This document shows, in pieces, positions 36,423-45,399 of a stretch of 64,000 nucleotides of DNA. Both the position numbers and the translations under genes were made by a program. The stretch comes from Pantoea sp. Mb-10 (GTDB lineage: Bacteria; Pseudomonadota; Gammaproteobacteria; Enterobacterales; Enterobacteriaceae), in the NCBI RefSeq assembly GCF_021272205.1, contig NZ_JAJSDX010000009.1, positions 62,001 to 126,000 of the forward strand, written 5' to 3'. The notes under the pieces are model-generated. The model made no database searches, was not told the DNA's origin, and saw nothing but the letters and a program-made list of their open reading frames with translations. Within the stretch, counting starts at the first letter, position 1. Every line of letters begins with the position of its first letter.

Positions 36423-38009
36423 ATGCCTTTGAGAAAGTTTCGCCTTCGCACGCTGCTTATCACCCTCTCAGTGGGTGGCATCGTTTTTACCTCCTGCTTT
36501 CTGCTGGGCGCGCTGCTGCTTTTCCAGAAGAGCAACATTGAGAGCAGCCTGCTCGAAAGCAACATCGCCTATGCCCGCAAGCTGGCGGAAACCACCGATT
36601 TATATCTGGCCACGGCGCAGCGCGAGCTGGCATGGAGTGCGACCCAAATCCGCCGCCTGGACGATATTCACCTGCTGCAGCAAGAAACTGAGCGGCTGCG
36701 CATGCAGTCAGGCTTTTTCAATTCTGTGGTGGTGGTTGACCGTCACGCCGTGATTACCGCGACCTCACCCGGTAGCCTGAACATGGTGGGCGTAAAGGTC
36801 TATTCAGAGGTTAGCCGCCGGGCGATAAGCACGCAAAAGCCCTTTATCTCTGCGCCTTATACCTCGGTCTCGGGCAACTACGTGGTATTCATTTCCCAGC
36901 CGCTGTTGGCCTCTGATGGCCAGTACCTGGGTTACATGGGCGGCACTATTTACCTCAAAAAACAGAGCATGCTGAGCACTATTCTGAGCCAACATTTTTA
37001 CGGTAAAAGCGCGACCGTCAGTATTGTCAGCAACGATGGGCTGATCATCTTTAGCCATGATCCTGCCTGCGTAGGCGAGCGGATGACGCTAAACGCGCAG
37101 CTGCTAAAACAGGTGGCGACCACCGAAACCGGCCGCTTCAGCGAAAAGAGTGGCGGCAAGGTGCTGCTCACGGGCTACGCCAGCATGCATGTAACAGACT
37201 GGAATATTTTTATCGCCGGGACATCTGAAACGGTAGAAAGTATTTTGATCAAAACGGTGCTGAACGCGTGCTGGTTCTTGCTGGGTATCATTATTTTGAC
37301 GGCTGCGGTTATGGCGCTTTTAGCGGGGCGCGTGGCCTCTCCGCTGGAAAAGCTGGCGGACCGGGTGCGAGATGGAGGAAGCGACGCGCAGGCGGCTTCA
37401 CTGGAATCGATTAACGGCTGGTATTACGAAGCGGATCGCTTAAAAGAGGCGGTGCAGCTGCACCGCCATGCGGTTGCCGGTCGTCTGGCCGTGCTTCATG
37501 ACGAAGCGATGACGGATCCGCTTACCGGTCTGCTGAATCGCCGCGGCTTTTACACGCTGGTGGAGAAATGGGATAGCGAGCAGCCCTTCTGCGTGCTGGC
37601 CATTGATATTGACCATTTCAAGAAGGTGAATGACTGGTACGGGCATGATGCCGGCGATGCCGTGCTGGTGCAGATTGCCAGCCTGCTTCGCGACGCCGGG
37701 CGAACCGGTGATGTGATAAGCCGCTTTGGCGGAGAGGAGTTTATCCTGCTGCTGCCGTTAACCGCGCTGGATGCCGCAGCGCGCATCGCAGAGCGCATGC
37801 GTAAAACGGTAATGGCCACGACGTTCCCTTATGCGGGGGAGATCACCGTGTCGGCGGGCGTTGCCAGTTTTGAGGGGCTTGAGGGGCTTGAGGTTGTGCT
37901 GCGCCGTGCAGATGAAGCGCTTTATGAAGCCAAAAATGCCGGGCGCAATAAGGTCGTGATGGCCACCTCCGCAGGCTTCATCCCGTACAGCGCAGCGCAA
38001 TTGTCCTAG
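36423..38009 (+). CDS. Membrane diguanylate cyclase (Cache-GGDEF)
   Basis: 528 residues. TM1 (about 12-36) leads into a periplasmic double-Cache sensor domain, then TM2 (about 278-302), a short HAMP-like linker and a GGDEF domain from about residue 365. The active site is GGEEF (about 436-440), which is catalytically competent. The inhibitory RxxD site (RTGD) lies exactly five residues before it, so product feedback by c-di-GMP is expected. It links an extracellular small-molecule signal to c-di-GMP and hence motility or biofilm. Divergent from the dehydrogenase cluster. Confidence 0.92.
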   Translation: MPLRKFRLRTLLITLSVGGIVFTSCFLLGALLLFQKSNIESSLLESNIAYARKLAETTDLYLATAQRELAWSATQIRRLDDIHLLQQETERLRMQSGFFNSVVVVDRHAVITATSPGSLNMVGVKVYSEVSRRAISTQKPFISAPYTSVSGNYVVFISQPLLASDGQYLGYMGGTIYLKKQSMLSTILSQHFYGKSATVSIVSNDGLIIFSHDPACVGERMTLNAQLLKQVATTETGRFSEKSGGKVLLTGYASMHVTDWNIFIAGTSETVESILIKTVLNACWFLLGIIILTAAVMALLAGRVASPLEKLADRVRDGGSDAQAASLESINGWYYEADRLKEAVQLHRHAVAGRLAVLHDEAMTDPLTGLLNRRGFYTLVEKWDSEQPFCVLAIDIDHFKKVNDWYGHDAGDAVLVQIASLLRDAGRTGDVISRFGGEEFILLLPLTALDAAARIAERMRKTVMATTFPYAGEITVSAGVASFEGLEGLEVVLRRADEALYEAKNAGRNKVVMATSAGFIPYSAAQLS

Positions 38010-38146
38010 CGGTGCTGCGGGCCGTGCCGCGCGGGATTATGTCTGCTTTCCGTGCGGCGTGCGCGGCAGGGGAGGAGCTTTGAGGGTTGAAGGCCTGCTA
38101 CGTTCGTTAGAGAGTGATGATATCTTCCCTACAGTGAGACAGGCTC

Positions 38147-38374
38147 ATGGATATCACGCTATTTTGTTGCGAAATCGACGGGATTTTTTATCGGACGATC
38201 GAGCCGGACTCTCGTGCGTTTGCGCTGTCCGGCTCCAGACTGCCAGGCCGCTATTCAAGCAGCCTGCAACCTACGCTTTACCTGAGCGCTTCGCCGGAAG
38301 GCGTTGAGGCCGCCATAAAATCACATACTCGCGCCAGGCGCGCTGACCTCACCCTGGTTGCGGCGGCGTGGTAA
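38147..38374 (+). pseudogene. Truncated RES-domain protein
   Basis: 75 residues beginning with an FYRTIEPDSRAFALSGSRLPGRYSSSLQPTLYLS pattern (quoted in part: FYRTIEP...GRY...TLYLS), the start of RES-domain NAD-degrading toxins with their R, Y and S positions. Full RES proteins run to 150-220 residues, and this one stops after LTLVAAAW. No matching continuation was seen downstream before the EexN gene, so it is probably a 3'-deleted remnant. It might instead be a short stand-alone member. No Xre-like antitoxin gene is adjacent. Confidence 0.5.
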
Positions 38375-38378
38375 CGGC

Positions 38379-38609
38379 TTACCAGCCTTTTTCTGGGCTC
38401 TTGGTGTAAGAACCACTGCGAAACGTGGCGTCGATGGCGTTACGGCAATCTTCCGTGCCGCGCGGATTGGCGTCGTTCTTACAGGTCTCAAATTTAGCGT
38501 TACGCTCTTTGTCGTGCGCCTGATACCACTCGATGCTTTTTGCCTCGTCATCACATCCGGCCAGCACCAGGGCACTCAGCAGCGTCAGGGAAAGTAATCC
38601 TGTCTTCAT
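38379..38609 (-). CDS. EexN-family lipoprotein
   Basis: 76 residues. The N-terminal signal ends in the lipobox LVLAGC, so the mature protein starts at Cys19. SIEWYQAHDKERNAKFETCK and the DCRNA segment, with a second cysteine pair, match the EexN family, named for entry exclusion in conjugative plasmids but also found outside tra regions. AAGGAAG precedes the ATG. No conjugation genes are visible, so an exclusion role is uncertain. Confidence 0.8.
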   Translation of the reverse strand: MKTGLLSLTLLSALVLAGCDDEAKSIEWYQAHDKERNAKFETCKNDANPRGTEDCRNAIDATFRSGSYTKSPEKGW

Positions 38610-38629
38610 TTATTCTTCCTTTTCGTCAA

Positions 38630-38880
38630 TCAGTTCCGAGACTGATTATAGCGGTATTCTGCTGCCATCTTAACATTTCCGAGCCGCGAGGTGAGCGCGG
38701 TGCGTTTCTGCCTGCGCGCGGTCGAAGTTACAGCGGCGGCGAGACCGAAGCGCGCCAGCGATCGGTTCCATGCGTTGATGGCACCGATCGCTGCGGTGAG
38801 AAAGCGGGTCTCCTCAACGGTAAAGGCCGCGTGCACCTGCGCATAGAGCGCATCGGAAATGGGCTGCTGCGCCAGGCGCA
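38630..38880 (-). pseudogene. C-terminal fragment of AhpD/carboxymuconolactone decarboxylase-family protein
   Basis: The minus strand reads LAQQPISDALYAQVHAAFTV then LTAAIGAINAWNRSLARF. This matches the C-terminal half of AhpD-like peroxidase-related proteins. The upstream half, with its CxxC-H active site, is missing: the frame runs at about 38880 into antisense of the MarR-like gene. It is therefore a truncated remnant. The junction appears to be a deletion scar shared with the MarR gene. Confidence 0.65.
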
Positions 38881-38900
38881 TGCGGTAACACAAGGTACGA

Positions 38901-39257
38901 ATGGAAGACGCGCTGAAACCAGCGGGGTTGACGCTGCCGCAGTTCTCGGTGATGACCATGCTTGCCGCCTATCCTGGCGCATCGGGCGCGGAGCTGGCGC
39001 GGCTGTCGCTGCTGACCCCACAAACCATGAGCGTTATTGTGGCGAATCTGGCGCGGCTCGGCATGATTCTTCGACGTCCACACGCTGAGCACGGCAGAAT
39101 TCAGGTTATCGCACTCTCGGAGGCTGGGCATGAGGTGCTCGCACGTAGCAAAGAGGCGGTGCGCAGCGCTGAAGCGGGCCTGCTGGCTGATGTCACGCCG
39201 AAAGATGAAGCCATCGTCAGACGATGGCTGGTGCAGATCGCCCGGCTGCCGCTTTAG
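38901..39257 (+). pseudogene. N-terminally truncated MarR-family regulator
   Basis: 118 residues starting LKPAGLTLPQFSVMTMLAA, the second helix of the MarR fold, then the winged helix LARLSLLTPQTMSVIVANLA and the GRIQVIALSEAG wing. The usual N-terminal dimerisation helix is absent, and the frame closes at a stop at 38886. Only a weak AAGG precedes the ATG. DNA-binding residues are intact, but dimerisation is doubtful. It lies back to back with the AhpD-like fragment, both lacking their 5' ends. It may still be translated. Confidence 0.6.
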
Positions 39258-39328
39258 CGAAAACGCGGTAAGCAAAGCGGGCCATGGGGAGGGCAGGAAA
39301 GCCGAGTCTCGGTGCGCTCGCTCTCTTG

Positions 39329-39970
39329 TTAGTCGACCCGCAGCGCATCATACGAAACCACAACGTGTTCTTGAAAAGCCGGGCGCGCGAGCAGGCGCGC
39401 GTAGTACGCGCGTAAGTGGGTGAAAGGCTGCCGCACCACATCAATGTCGTAGTATCGATAGAGAATATGCCCCAGCTGAATATCGGCGAGCGTAAAGGTG
39501 GCTCCTGCCAGAAACGGATGCTCTGCAACCTGTCGATCGGCAATAGAGAGCGCGGCCTCTAACTTGGCCATCGCCTCTGCAATGGCGCGGCTGTCGCGAT
39601 CCGCCTGCGGCGTGCGCACGACGCGCCAAAACACCGGGGCGGTGAACGCCATGGCCACATTGATTTTCGACCACTCCGCCCAGCGATCCACATTGGCCCG
39701 GGCAACGGGATCGGCTGGCCAGAAGCTCTCGGTGCCGTAGCGGTTCGCCAGGTAGCGCAAAATGGCCCCGGTTTCCCACAGCGGCGGATCGTTTCCCTCT
39801 TGCAGCACCGGCACTGTACGATTCGGATTAAGCGCAGCGAAAAAGGCGGTATCGGTACCGCCAAAATGATGTCCTACGTCATGTCGCACATGCGGCAGGT
39901 GCATTTCCCCAATGCACCACATCAACGCCTGCACGTTTGATGATGTTTTTCGTCCCCATACCGTGAGCAT
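39329..39970 (-). CDS. Glutathione S-transferase family protein
   Basis: 213 residues. The N-terminal thioredoxin-like domain begins TVWGRKTSSNVQALMWCIGE, with the active-site serine (S9/S10) and the NPNRTVPVL cis-proline loop. WETGAILRYLA follows, with the glutathione-contacting acidic/serine position. The alpha-helical domain spans about 90-210. AAGGA lies upstream of the ATG. The predicted role is conjugation or reduction of electrophiles using glutathione in the cytoplasm. It is a single gene with no pathway partners. Confidence 0.88.
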   Translation of the reverse strand: MLTVWGRKTSSNVQALMWCIGEMHLPHVRHDVGHHFGGTDTAFFAALNPNRTVPVLQEGNDPPLWETGAILRYLANRYGTESFWPADPVARANVDRWAEWSKINVAMAFTAPVFWRVVRTPQADRDSRAIAEAMAKLEAALSIADRQVAEHPFLAGATFTLADIQLGHILYRYYDIDVVRQPFTHLRAYYARLLARPAFQEHVVVSYDALRVD

Positions 39971-40289
39971 TTGAATCCTTCAGGCAAAGCGCTTCCCTGC
40001 AAAATACCATCACCTGCCTCTCGGCAACAGCTGCAATCCGCGTTTCAGGCCTGCCGCCTGACGAGACAGGCTCCTACCGCCATTCTGCCTGTTATGCAGT
40101 GTGGTGACCCTATTATTTGTGACGCCAATCACAGTAATTGCTGAAGCTCTGGCGCTGAGCGTCGATAACACCCGCTCAGCGCACCTTTATCGCTGAGCCC
40201 GATTCATGAGTACTGATTGCGAACGGACCTGCTTTTAGCCCTCTTTTTTACATCATCAGCACCCTTTTAATTACTGTGGAAATACGATT
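39971..40289. other. Intergenic region upstream of the FIST chemoreceptor
   Basis: About 320 bp between divergent genes. No ORF or RNA was recognised. I looked for a sigma-28 type promoter before the chemoreceptor and found none convincing. Confidence 0.35.
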
Positions 40290-42254
40290 ATGTCTGCGAT
40301 CACGACACTGTGCAGGAACGTCCTTAATTCCCGTTTTGCTACGCGCGCTCACCCCGCTGACGGCATCTTTAACTGCCAGAATCTGCCTGACACGCTCTCG
40401 GCTATTGGCCTCAGCAAGCGAGCTGCGGGTATTTTACTGACCTTCGTGCCGCCAGAAGCCGACTTTCAACAGGTCAATCAAGCCTGGCAGCGGTTCACCT
40501 CAGCGGATCTCACCGTAATAACGCTCTCTTCCAACGGTGCGCTCAGCGCCAGTGGCAAACAGTCCACCTATTGTAAAGGTGATGGGCAGGAGGGCAGTTG
40601 GCTCTGGTTACCGCGTAGCCTGATCGCGGAACATGAAACGCACGTCGTCGATCTGCATCTTCATGACACCCACACGGCCACCGATCGCATCAGTGCCATT
40701 CAACGCGAGCTGGCTGCGCTGAAACTGCAAATGCCGCTCTCCGCCGATCGTACCTTTGCCATGATTTACTGTGACGGCCTGTCGGCGTCTGAAGGATTTC
40801 TGATGCAAGCCTGGTATAACACCGGCCGTTTTCCCTGCCTGGCGATCGGCGGGTCGGCGGGCGGCCGCACGACCTTTGACGGCACCTGGATGGGCCTCGG
40901 CGGTCGCGTACTGCAAGGCAAAGCGCTGATCGTTTTTTGTCGAATGGCGGCAGGAAAATCGTTTTCGCCTTTCAAAAGCCAGAACTTTGAGCCACTCAAC
41001 AAAAGCTGGCTCATCGCCGAGGCCGATCCGGTAACGCGCACGCTGACGTCTGTGTTTAATCAACAGGGGCAGCAGCAATCCTTTACGCAGGCGCTGGCGG
41101 AGCACCTTAACTGCCAGGAGCACCATCTTACCGAGCGGCTCAAAGGACTGACGTTCGCCGTGAAAGTGGGTGAGGCGTTTTTCATTCGTTCTGTCGCCAA
41201 AATGGCCCCCAACAGCGTGCAGTTTTTCTGCGATCTTGAGTTTGGCGACCGGCTTTACCTCATGCGCGAAACGGATTTTAAGCAGGCAACGCAACGTGAC
41301 TGGCAGGCCTTTACTCAGCGTCACGGTAAACCGGCGGCGATCCTGATGAACGACTGCATCCTGCGGCGCGTGGGCAATGCCGACCAGCTTCACGATGCGC
41401 ATTTCTTCAAGGGGATCCCCGCGGCGGGATTCTCTAGTTTCGGCGAAATCCTCGGCGTGCCCATCAATCAGACGCTGTCGGCGCTGGTGTTCTTTAACCA
41501 CGACGCGCGCGCGATGGCACATTTCCCCGTGGAGTATGCCAGCTATGCGGCGCACTATGCTCAACGCGCGCTGCGCCGCTGGGAGACGCTTAACCGCGTA
41601 CAGTCCGGCGTGCTGGCGCGGGTGGTCAATTATCAGCAAGAGTTAGCGCCCATTGTGCAGGCTCTGCCGGTGCTGGAAGCCGCTACGCAGCATCAGAGCG
41701 ACGCGCTGGAAATGGCCGAAAGCGCCATTCGTGGCATCAGCCACAGTGCGAAAGAGAGTCAGCAGGCGCAGAGCCGCTTGGGTGAAGGGCTTGACGATCT
41801 GGAAGCGATCTCCAACGGCATCAGCGTCATTACGCACGGCATCAGCAATATTGCCTTCCAGACCAATATCCTGGCGCTTAACGCCGCCGTGGAAGCGGCG
41901 CGCGCAGGCGAAGCGGGCAGGGGATTTGCCGTGGTCGCGGGCGAAGTGCGCCGCCTGGCCCACTCTTCCAAAGAGCAGGCGGAAGCCACGGCAAGTAATA
42001 TCGACGATGCTGTCAGCACCATCTCCCGTATCCGCGACGTAGCGACTCACACGGTACTGACCGCCACGGATATGGCCGATCGCAGCATTCATGCGGCTGA
42101 TACCATTGCGGCAATGAGTCATCGTACGCGCGAGGAGCGTGCCGACATGACCCGACAGCTGGATAACCTGCGTACCTTGACGGCAGGCATGGATGCCATG
42201 CAGGAAGCGGTGGCTGAACTGCACGTGCTGCAAACGCTCTCTGCGCGGCGGTAA
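40290..42254 (+). CDS. Soluble FIST-domain methyl-accepting chemotaxis protein
   Basis: 654 residues without signal peptide or membrane helix. The N-terminal part (about 30-235) is a FIST_N sensor domain ([17 protein letters not shown] and [16 protein letters not shown]), followed by FIST_C (about 240-390, [20 protein letters not shown]). A chemoreceptor signalling domain spans about 430-650, with an intact tip ([20 protein letters not shown]). FIST domains are predicted small-ligand, possibly amino-acid, sensors. The layout implies a cytoplasmic receptor sensing internal ligand and feeding the CheA pathway. It has no C-terminal CheR-binding pentapeptide. Confidence 0.88.
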   Translation: MSAITTLCRNVLNSRFATRAHPADGIFNCQNLPDTLSAIGLSKRAAGILLTFVPPEADFQQVNQAWQRFTSADLTVITLSSNGALSASGKQSTYCKGDGQEGSWLWLPRSLIAEHETHVVDLHLHDTHTATDRISAIQRELAALKLQMPLSADRTFAMIYCDGLSASEGFLMQAWYNTGRFPCLAIGGSAGGRTTFDGTWMGLGGRVLQGKALIVFCRMAAGKSFSPFKSQNFEPLNKSWLIAEADPVTRTLTSVFNQQGQQQSFTQALAEHLNCQEHHLTERLKGLTFAVKVGEAFFIRSVAKMAPNSVQFFCDLEFGDRLYLMRETDFKQATQRDWQAFTQRHGKPAAILMNDCILRRVGNADQLHDAHFFKGIPAAGFSSFGEILGVPINQTLSALVFFNHDARAMAHFPVEYASYAAHYAQRALRRWETLNRVQSGVLARVVNYQQELAPIVQALPVLEAATQHQSDALEMAESAIRGISHSAKESQQAQSRLGEGLDDLEAISNGISVITHGISNIAFQTNILALNAAVEAARAGEAGRGFAVVAGEVRRLAHSSKEQAEATASNIDDAVSTISRIRDVATHTVLTATDMADRSIHAADTIAAMSHRTREERADMTRQLDNLRTLTAGMDAMQEAVAELHVLQTLSARR

Positions 42255-42279
42255 CGACGCGCCCGTGGGGACGGCATAT

Positions 42280-43110
42280 CTAGCGTGTCCCGCCGGGAGG
42301 TGGCGCGAGCGTTGGGGCAAACCAAGGCGTTACAAGCAGATGAGGGATCGCCAGCGCGGCAAGGGCCGCAAACAGGGGGCGCACCTCGCCCGATCCCGCC
42401 GGTAATGTTATCCATGCGGCCATGGCGGCCAGCGCGATGGCTGCCATTAACACCGGCCAGGTGGCCCGCAGGTACTCCGCGTAGCTGGCACATCCAAGCT
42501 GCCGCCGACGTTGTTCCGTCTGCGGCAGCGCATGCAGAAGGAGAAAGCCGGTAGAGAAGCCCACGAACGGCGGCAGCAATAGCAGCGCTGCGGTGCCCGC
42601 GAGCAGGGACTTGTTGCCGCGCACCGCGCCCATAATCAGCAACCCGCTGGCGGCGACGGCGCCTGCCGCAGCCAGCGTGGTCGTAAGGAGATCGCGCGCA
42701 GCAGGCGCCAGACCCGCAGCGGAGAGAATGGCGCGGTATTCACTGTGGTAACACACTGCGGGTGTGGCAATCAGGCTAATGCCGCGGCCAATACGTTCCA
42801 GCAGCGGCCCGTCTGGCGCATCTTCCCAGCCAAAGTGCAGCGCCGAGGCTATCAAAAAACCCGGCAGCGCCCACGCGGGACTCTGGTGCCACCATACTAA
42901 ACACAGCACGATAGCCAGCCCATAGCAGGCGAGGAACAGCCGCTGCTTGTGAGGCTGGACAATGGCAAGGTCGCTGGCACCGTGCGCCATGCCAATCCCT
43001 CCGATGGCGACAACCGCAAACACCAGCTGAACCACCAGCGGACTGACTGCAGCAGCCAGCGCCGCCGCTGCCAAGAGCAGCTGCGCGGCGTGCCGCTGAG
43101 GACGCATCAT
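42280..43110 (-). CDS. blh: Beta-carotene 15,15'-dioxygenase, Brp/Blh family
   Basis: 276 residues with about 7-8 membrane helices. Conserved histidines that bind the catalytic iron are visible in GIGMAHGASDLA (near residue 42), SALHFGWED (near 94) and TPAVCYHSEYR (near 120). It cleaves beta-carotene into two molecules of retinal. The start overlaps the rhodopsin stop (ATGA), so retinal supply and opsin synthesis are coupled. Beta-carotene must come from crt genes outside this window. The gene is convergent with the FIST receptor, 25 bp apart. Confidence 0.88.
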   Translation of the reverse strand: MMRPQRHAAQLLLAAAALAAAVSPLVVQLVFAVVAIGGIGMAHGASDLAIVQPHKQRLFLACYGLAIVLCLVWWHQSPAWALPGFLIASALHFGWEDAPDGPLLERIGRGISLIATPAVCYHSEYRAILSAAGLAPAARDLLTTTLAAAGAVAASGLLIMGAVRGNKSLLAGTAALLLLPPFVGFSTGFLLLHALPQTEQRRRQLGCASYAEYLRATWPVLMAAIALAAMAAWITLPAGSGEVRPLFAALAALAIPHLLVTPWFAPTLAPPPGGTR

Positions 43111-43817
43111 GCTCGGCCTACACCCTTACGCGCCTGGCGCAATGCGTTTTCCAGGTTCGCCGCCGCATAAAAGGCATAAATAACTTTGGCCGTGATATCC
43201 AGCATTAAAAATAACCAGATGGAGGCGCTGTCGGTGATGATGCCTATGCCCTCGGGTCCGATTAAAAAGACGATGGGATAGATAAACCAGACTACCGTGA
43301 GCAGTGCGACGTTTTTGACGTATGCCGCAGAGGCGGCGTGGCCTTTTTCAGCTGCCAGCGTGCGTAACGGACGCCATAACAGATACAGCACGCCGAGGAA
43401 GGCCGCGCAAGACCACAGGTACCATACCCATTTTACCAGAGACGTTTCCGCCAGTGACGAGAGCAGTCCGGTGACAATCATCATCACATCCAGCACCACA
43501 ATCGCGGTGATCAGTCCGCCTGTTTCTGCAGGTTTACCGCGATCGCCCGCCGCTTGCATCACCAAACCGGCCAGTAGCAGCGGCGTGGTGATAGACCAGT
43601 CAGCGTAGCGCGCCAGATACACGGGGGTTCCGTTTGGCAGAAGCAGATTACCCACACCTAACGCCATGGCCAGGTAAGCCGTGGCGGCGATAAACGGCAC
43701 TGAAGCATGCAATAACGTGTGCGGATAGGATGAGGCGGTTTTGCCCCCTGTGGCATAGAGGGCCAGTGATGCGATAGCCATGACCGAAAAACCGATCATG
43801 AATGCGGTTTGATCCAT
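43107..43817 (-). CDS. Microbial rhodopsin, DTG-motif light-driven pump
   Basis: 236 residues and seven predicted helices. Helix C reads RYADWSITTPLLLAG: R70, primary acceptor D73, T77, and G84 where bacteriorhodopsin has the proton donor D96, hence a DTG motif. Helix G has D207 and the retinal-binding K211 in LDITAKVIYAF. Outward proton pumping is expected because acceptor, threonine and Schiff-base lysine are intact. Loss of the donor predicts slow or pH-dependent reprotonation. AAGGAGA lies seven bases before the ATG. First gene of the rhodopsin-blh operon. Confidence 0.92.
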   Translation of the reverse strand: MDQTAFMIGFSVMAIASLALYATGGKTASSYPHTLLHASVPFIAATAYLAMALGVGNLLLPNGTPVYLARYADWSITTPLLLAGLVMQAAGDRGKPAETGGLITAIVVLDVMMIVTGLLSSLAETSLVKWVWYLWSCAAFLGVLYLLWRPLRTLAAEKGHAASAAYVKNVALLTVVWFIYPIVFLIGPEGIGIITDSASIWLFLMLDITAKVIYAFYAAANLENALRQARKGVGRA

Positions 43818-44380
43818 GTGAATGTCTCCTTGGCTGACAGGCGAAAAGGGAGGGAACGGTTGAGTTAAACATGTGCGTTCTGTCTTAAGAATAAGGAAAG
43901 TATAAGAAGTGCTGAACAGAGTTCAAATGCGCTGCGCGGCAACGAGGTTATTTTTGACCAAGGAGATGCACCGTGCCGGATTAAAGAATGACAATCGCGG
44001 TCTGCTTTGTAATTTTTGATGTGAATTTATGTCGATTCGGTTTCTTATAACGCTTTTTTATATCAAAAATATTTAATTATATTAATTAAATCAATAGCTT
44101 ATATTTAATGTTTTTAAGTGGCACACTTGCGTGAAATGGCGAGATTAATTGATAATTAAATAAAATTTTTAATTTTCTGCTATGGGCGGCGTGATTGAAT
44201 CCTGACGTTTGTTTAAAACGTTAAAAGCAGTAAGGCGTTTATCATTCACTGGAGAGGATTATTTTCCTGGTCCACAGGCTCTCTCTTTCTTGATTAACTA
44301 TCGCTTAAAAATGCGAGGGCCTTTCCAACGCTTCGGGTGCGTCGTGGCGCAGCCATCTGAACCCATCGCTGAACTATGCG
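43818..44380. other. AT-rich region upstream of the rhodopsin operon
   Basis: About 560 bp; 44020-44180 is very AT-rich, with long A/T runs. It should hold the rhodopsin promoter near 43850-43920. No gene, RNA or clear regulatory palindrome was found. Confidence 0.35.
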
Positions 44381-45325
44381 TTAGGCTGCGTCCGCATGCG
44401 CGTGTCGTCTCTCGGCGCGCAACACCAGCCTGATACCGACGGTGGAAATCGCCATACCAACCGCCATCTGCCACGACAAGGGTTCATCAAACATCGCCCA
44501 TGCCCAAAGCATCGTGATCGGTGGACTCAGGTACAGCACGGTGGCGACGCGGGTAGCGGAACTCCGGCGCAGGCAGAGCCAGTAAAGACCATAGCCGCCA
44601 AAGGTGGGAAGGGTTACGGTCCACACGACGCTCAAGGCAAAGCCCACGCTGGGAGGGGGAACGAGACTGTGCTGTCTTCCTTCAATCACGGCAAACGCGA
44701 TGCTGGAGACAAAACACTGCAGCCAAAGATTGGGCAGCAGCGGCAGGGTGTGAGCATCGCGGATGCGTTTCTGCCACAGGGTAGCGATGGCCAGGGAGAG
44801 CATACCGGCTATGGGCAGCGCATAAGCCCAGAGCGGCGCGTTCCCCATGCTCAGCGCACCGTACGTCGTGCCAATCACACCCGCCATGCCTATGACCAGA
44901 CCCAGCCAGACCCGGCGGCCAAGGCGTTCGCCAAGAAAGGCTGCGGCTAGCAGCGCCATACCCAACGGCAGCATATCTGCGCACAGTGCGGCCAGTCCCG
45001 CCGGTACACCGAATGCAATGCCCTGGGTAACGCCAAGCATATAACCCGCCATGGCAAGCAACCCGATACCGGCGTGTTTGGCCCACAGCCAAAAGGGCGT
45101 TTTCAATAGCGATCGGTAAACGAACGGAAAAAGCAGCAGCGTAATGACCACGCAGCGCCAGAACACCACCAGCAAGGCAGGGGCATAGTCAATAGAGAAG
45201 CGCGCGCCGACAAACCCCGAGCTCCAGGACAACAGGAGACCCGCTTCCAGGACAGGCAGCGGGAGTGCGTGAAGCCAACGGCGATGAGCCGATCGTGTTT
45301 TTTGCGGGGGCGTGATTAATTTCAT
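44381..45325 (-). CDS. EamA/DMT-family exporter
   Basis: 314 residues from ATG at 45325; the longer frame would start at a TTG. Ten predicted helices in two EamA repeats (the first begins LLLSWSSGFVGARFSIDYAP; the second ends FDEPLSWQMAVGMAISTVGI, a common EamA motif). Such proteins export amino acids or other metabolites. It is divergent from a LysR regulator 74 bp away, which is the likely controller. The substrate cannot be assigned. Confidence 0.85.
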   Translation of the reverse strand: MKLITPPQKTRSAHRRWLHALPLPVLEAGLLLSWSSGFVGARFSIDYAPALLVVFWRCVVITLLLFPFVYRSLLKTPFWLWAKHAGIGLLAMAGYMLGVTQGIAFGVPAGLAALCADMLPLGMALLAAAFLGERLGRRVWLGLVIGMAGVIGTTYGALSMGNAPLWAYALPIAGMLSLAIATLWQKRIRDAHTLPLLPNLWLQCFVSSIAFAVIEGRQHSLVPPPSVGFALSVVWTVTLPTFGGYGLYWLCLRRSSATRVATVLYLSPPITMLWAWAMFDEPLSWQMAVGMAISTVGIRLVLRAERRHAHADAA

Positions 45326-45399
45326 CCCCAAAGGCTACGAAACGGGGCTAATATGGTAAATCAAAATAACTTGTATGAGTTGTTTATAAAGAGTGAATC

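Noticed and set aside
38379-38609. Evidence for a conjugation region
   Set aside because: An EexN-type lipoprotein alone is not enough; no relaxase, coupling protein or type IV secretion gene was seen in the window.
40608-41639. 343-residue antisense ORF
   Set aside because: It is a frame shadow of the FIST chemoreceptor, rich in Arg and His, with no domain.
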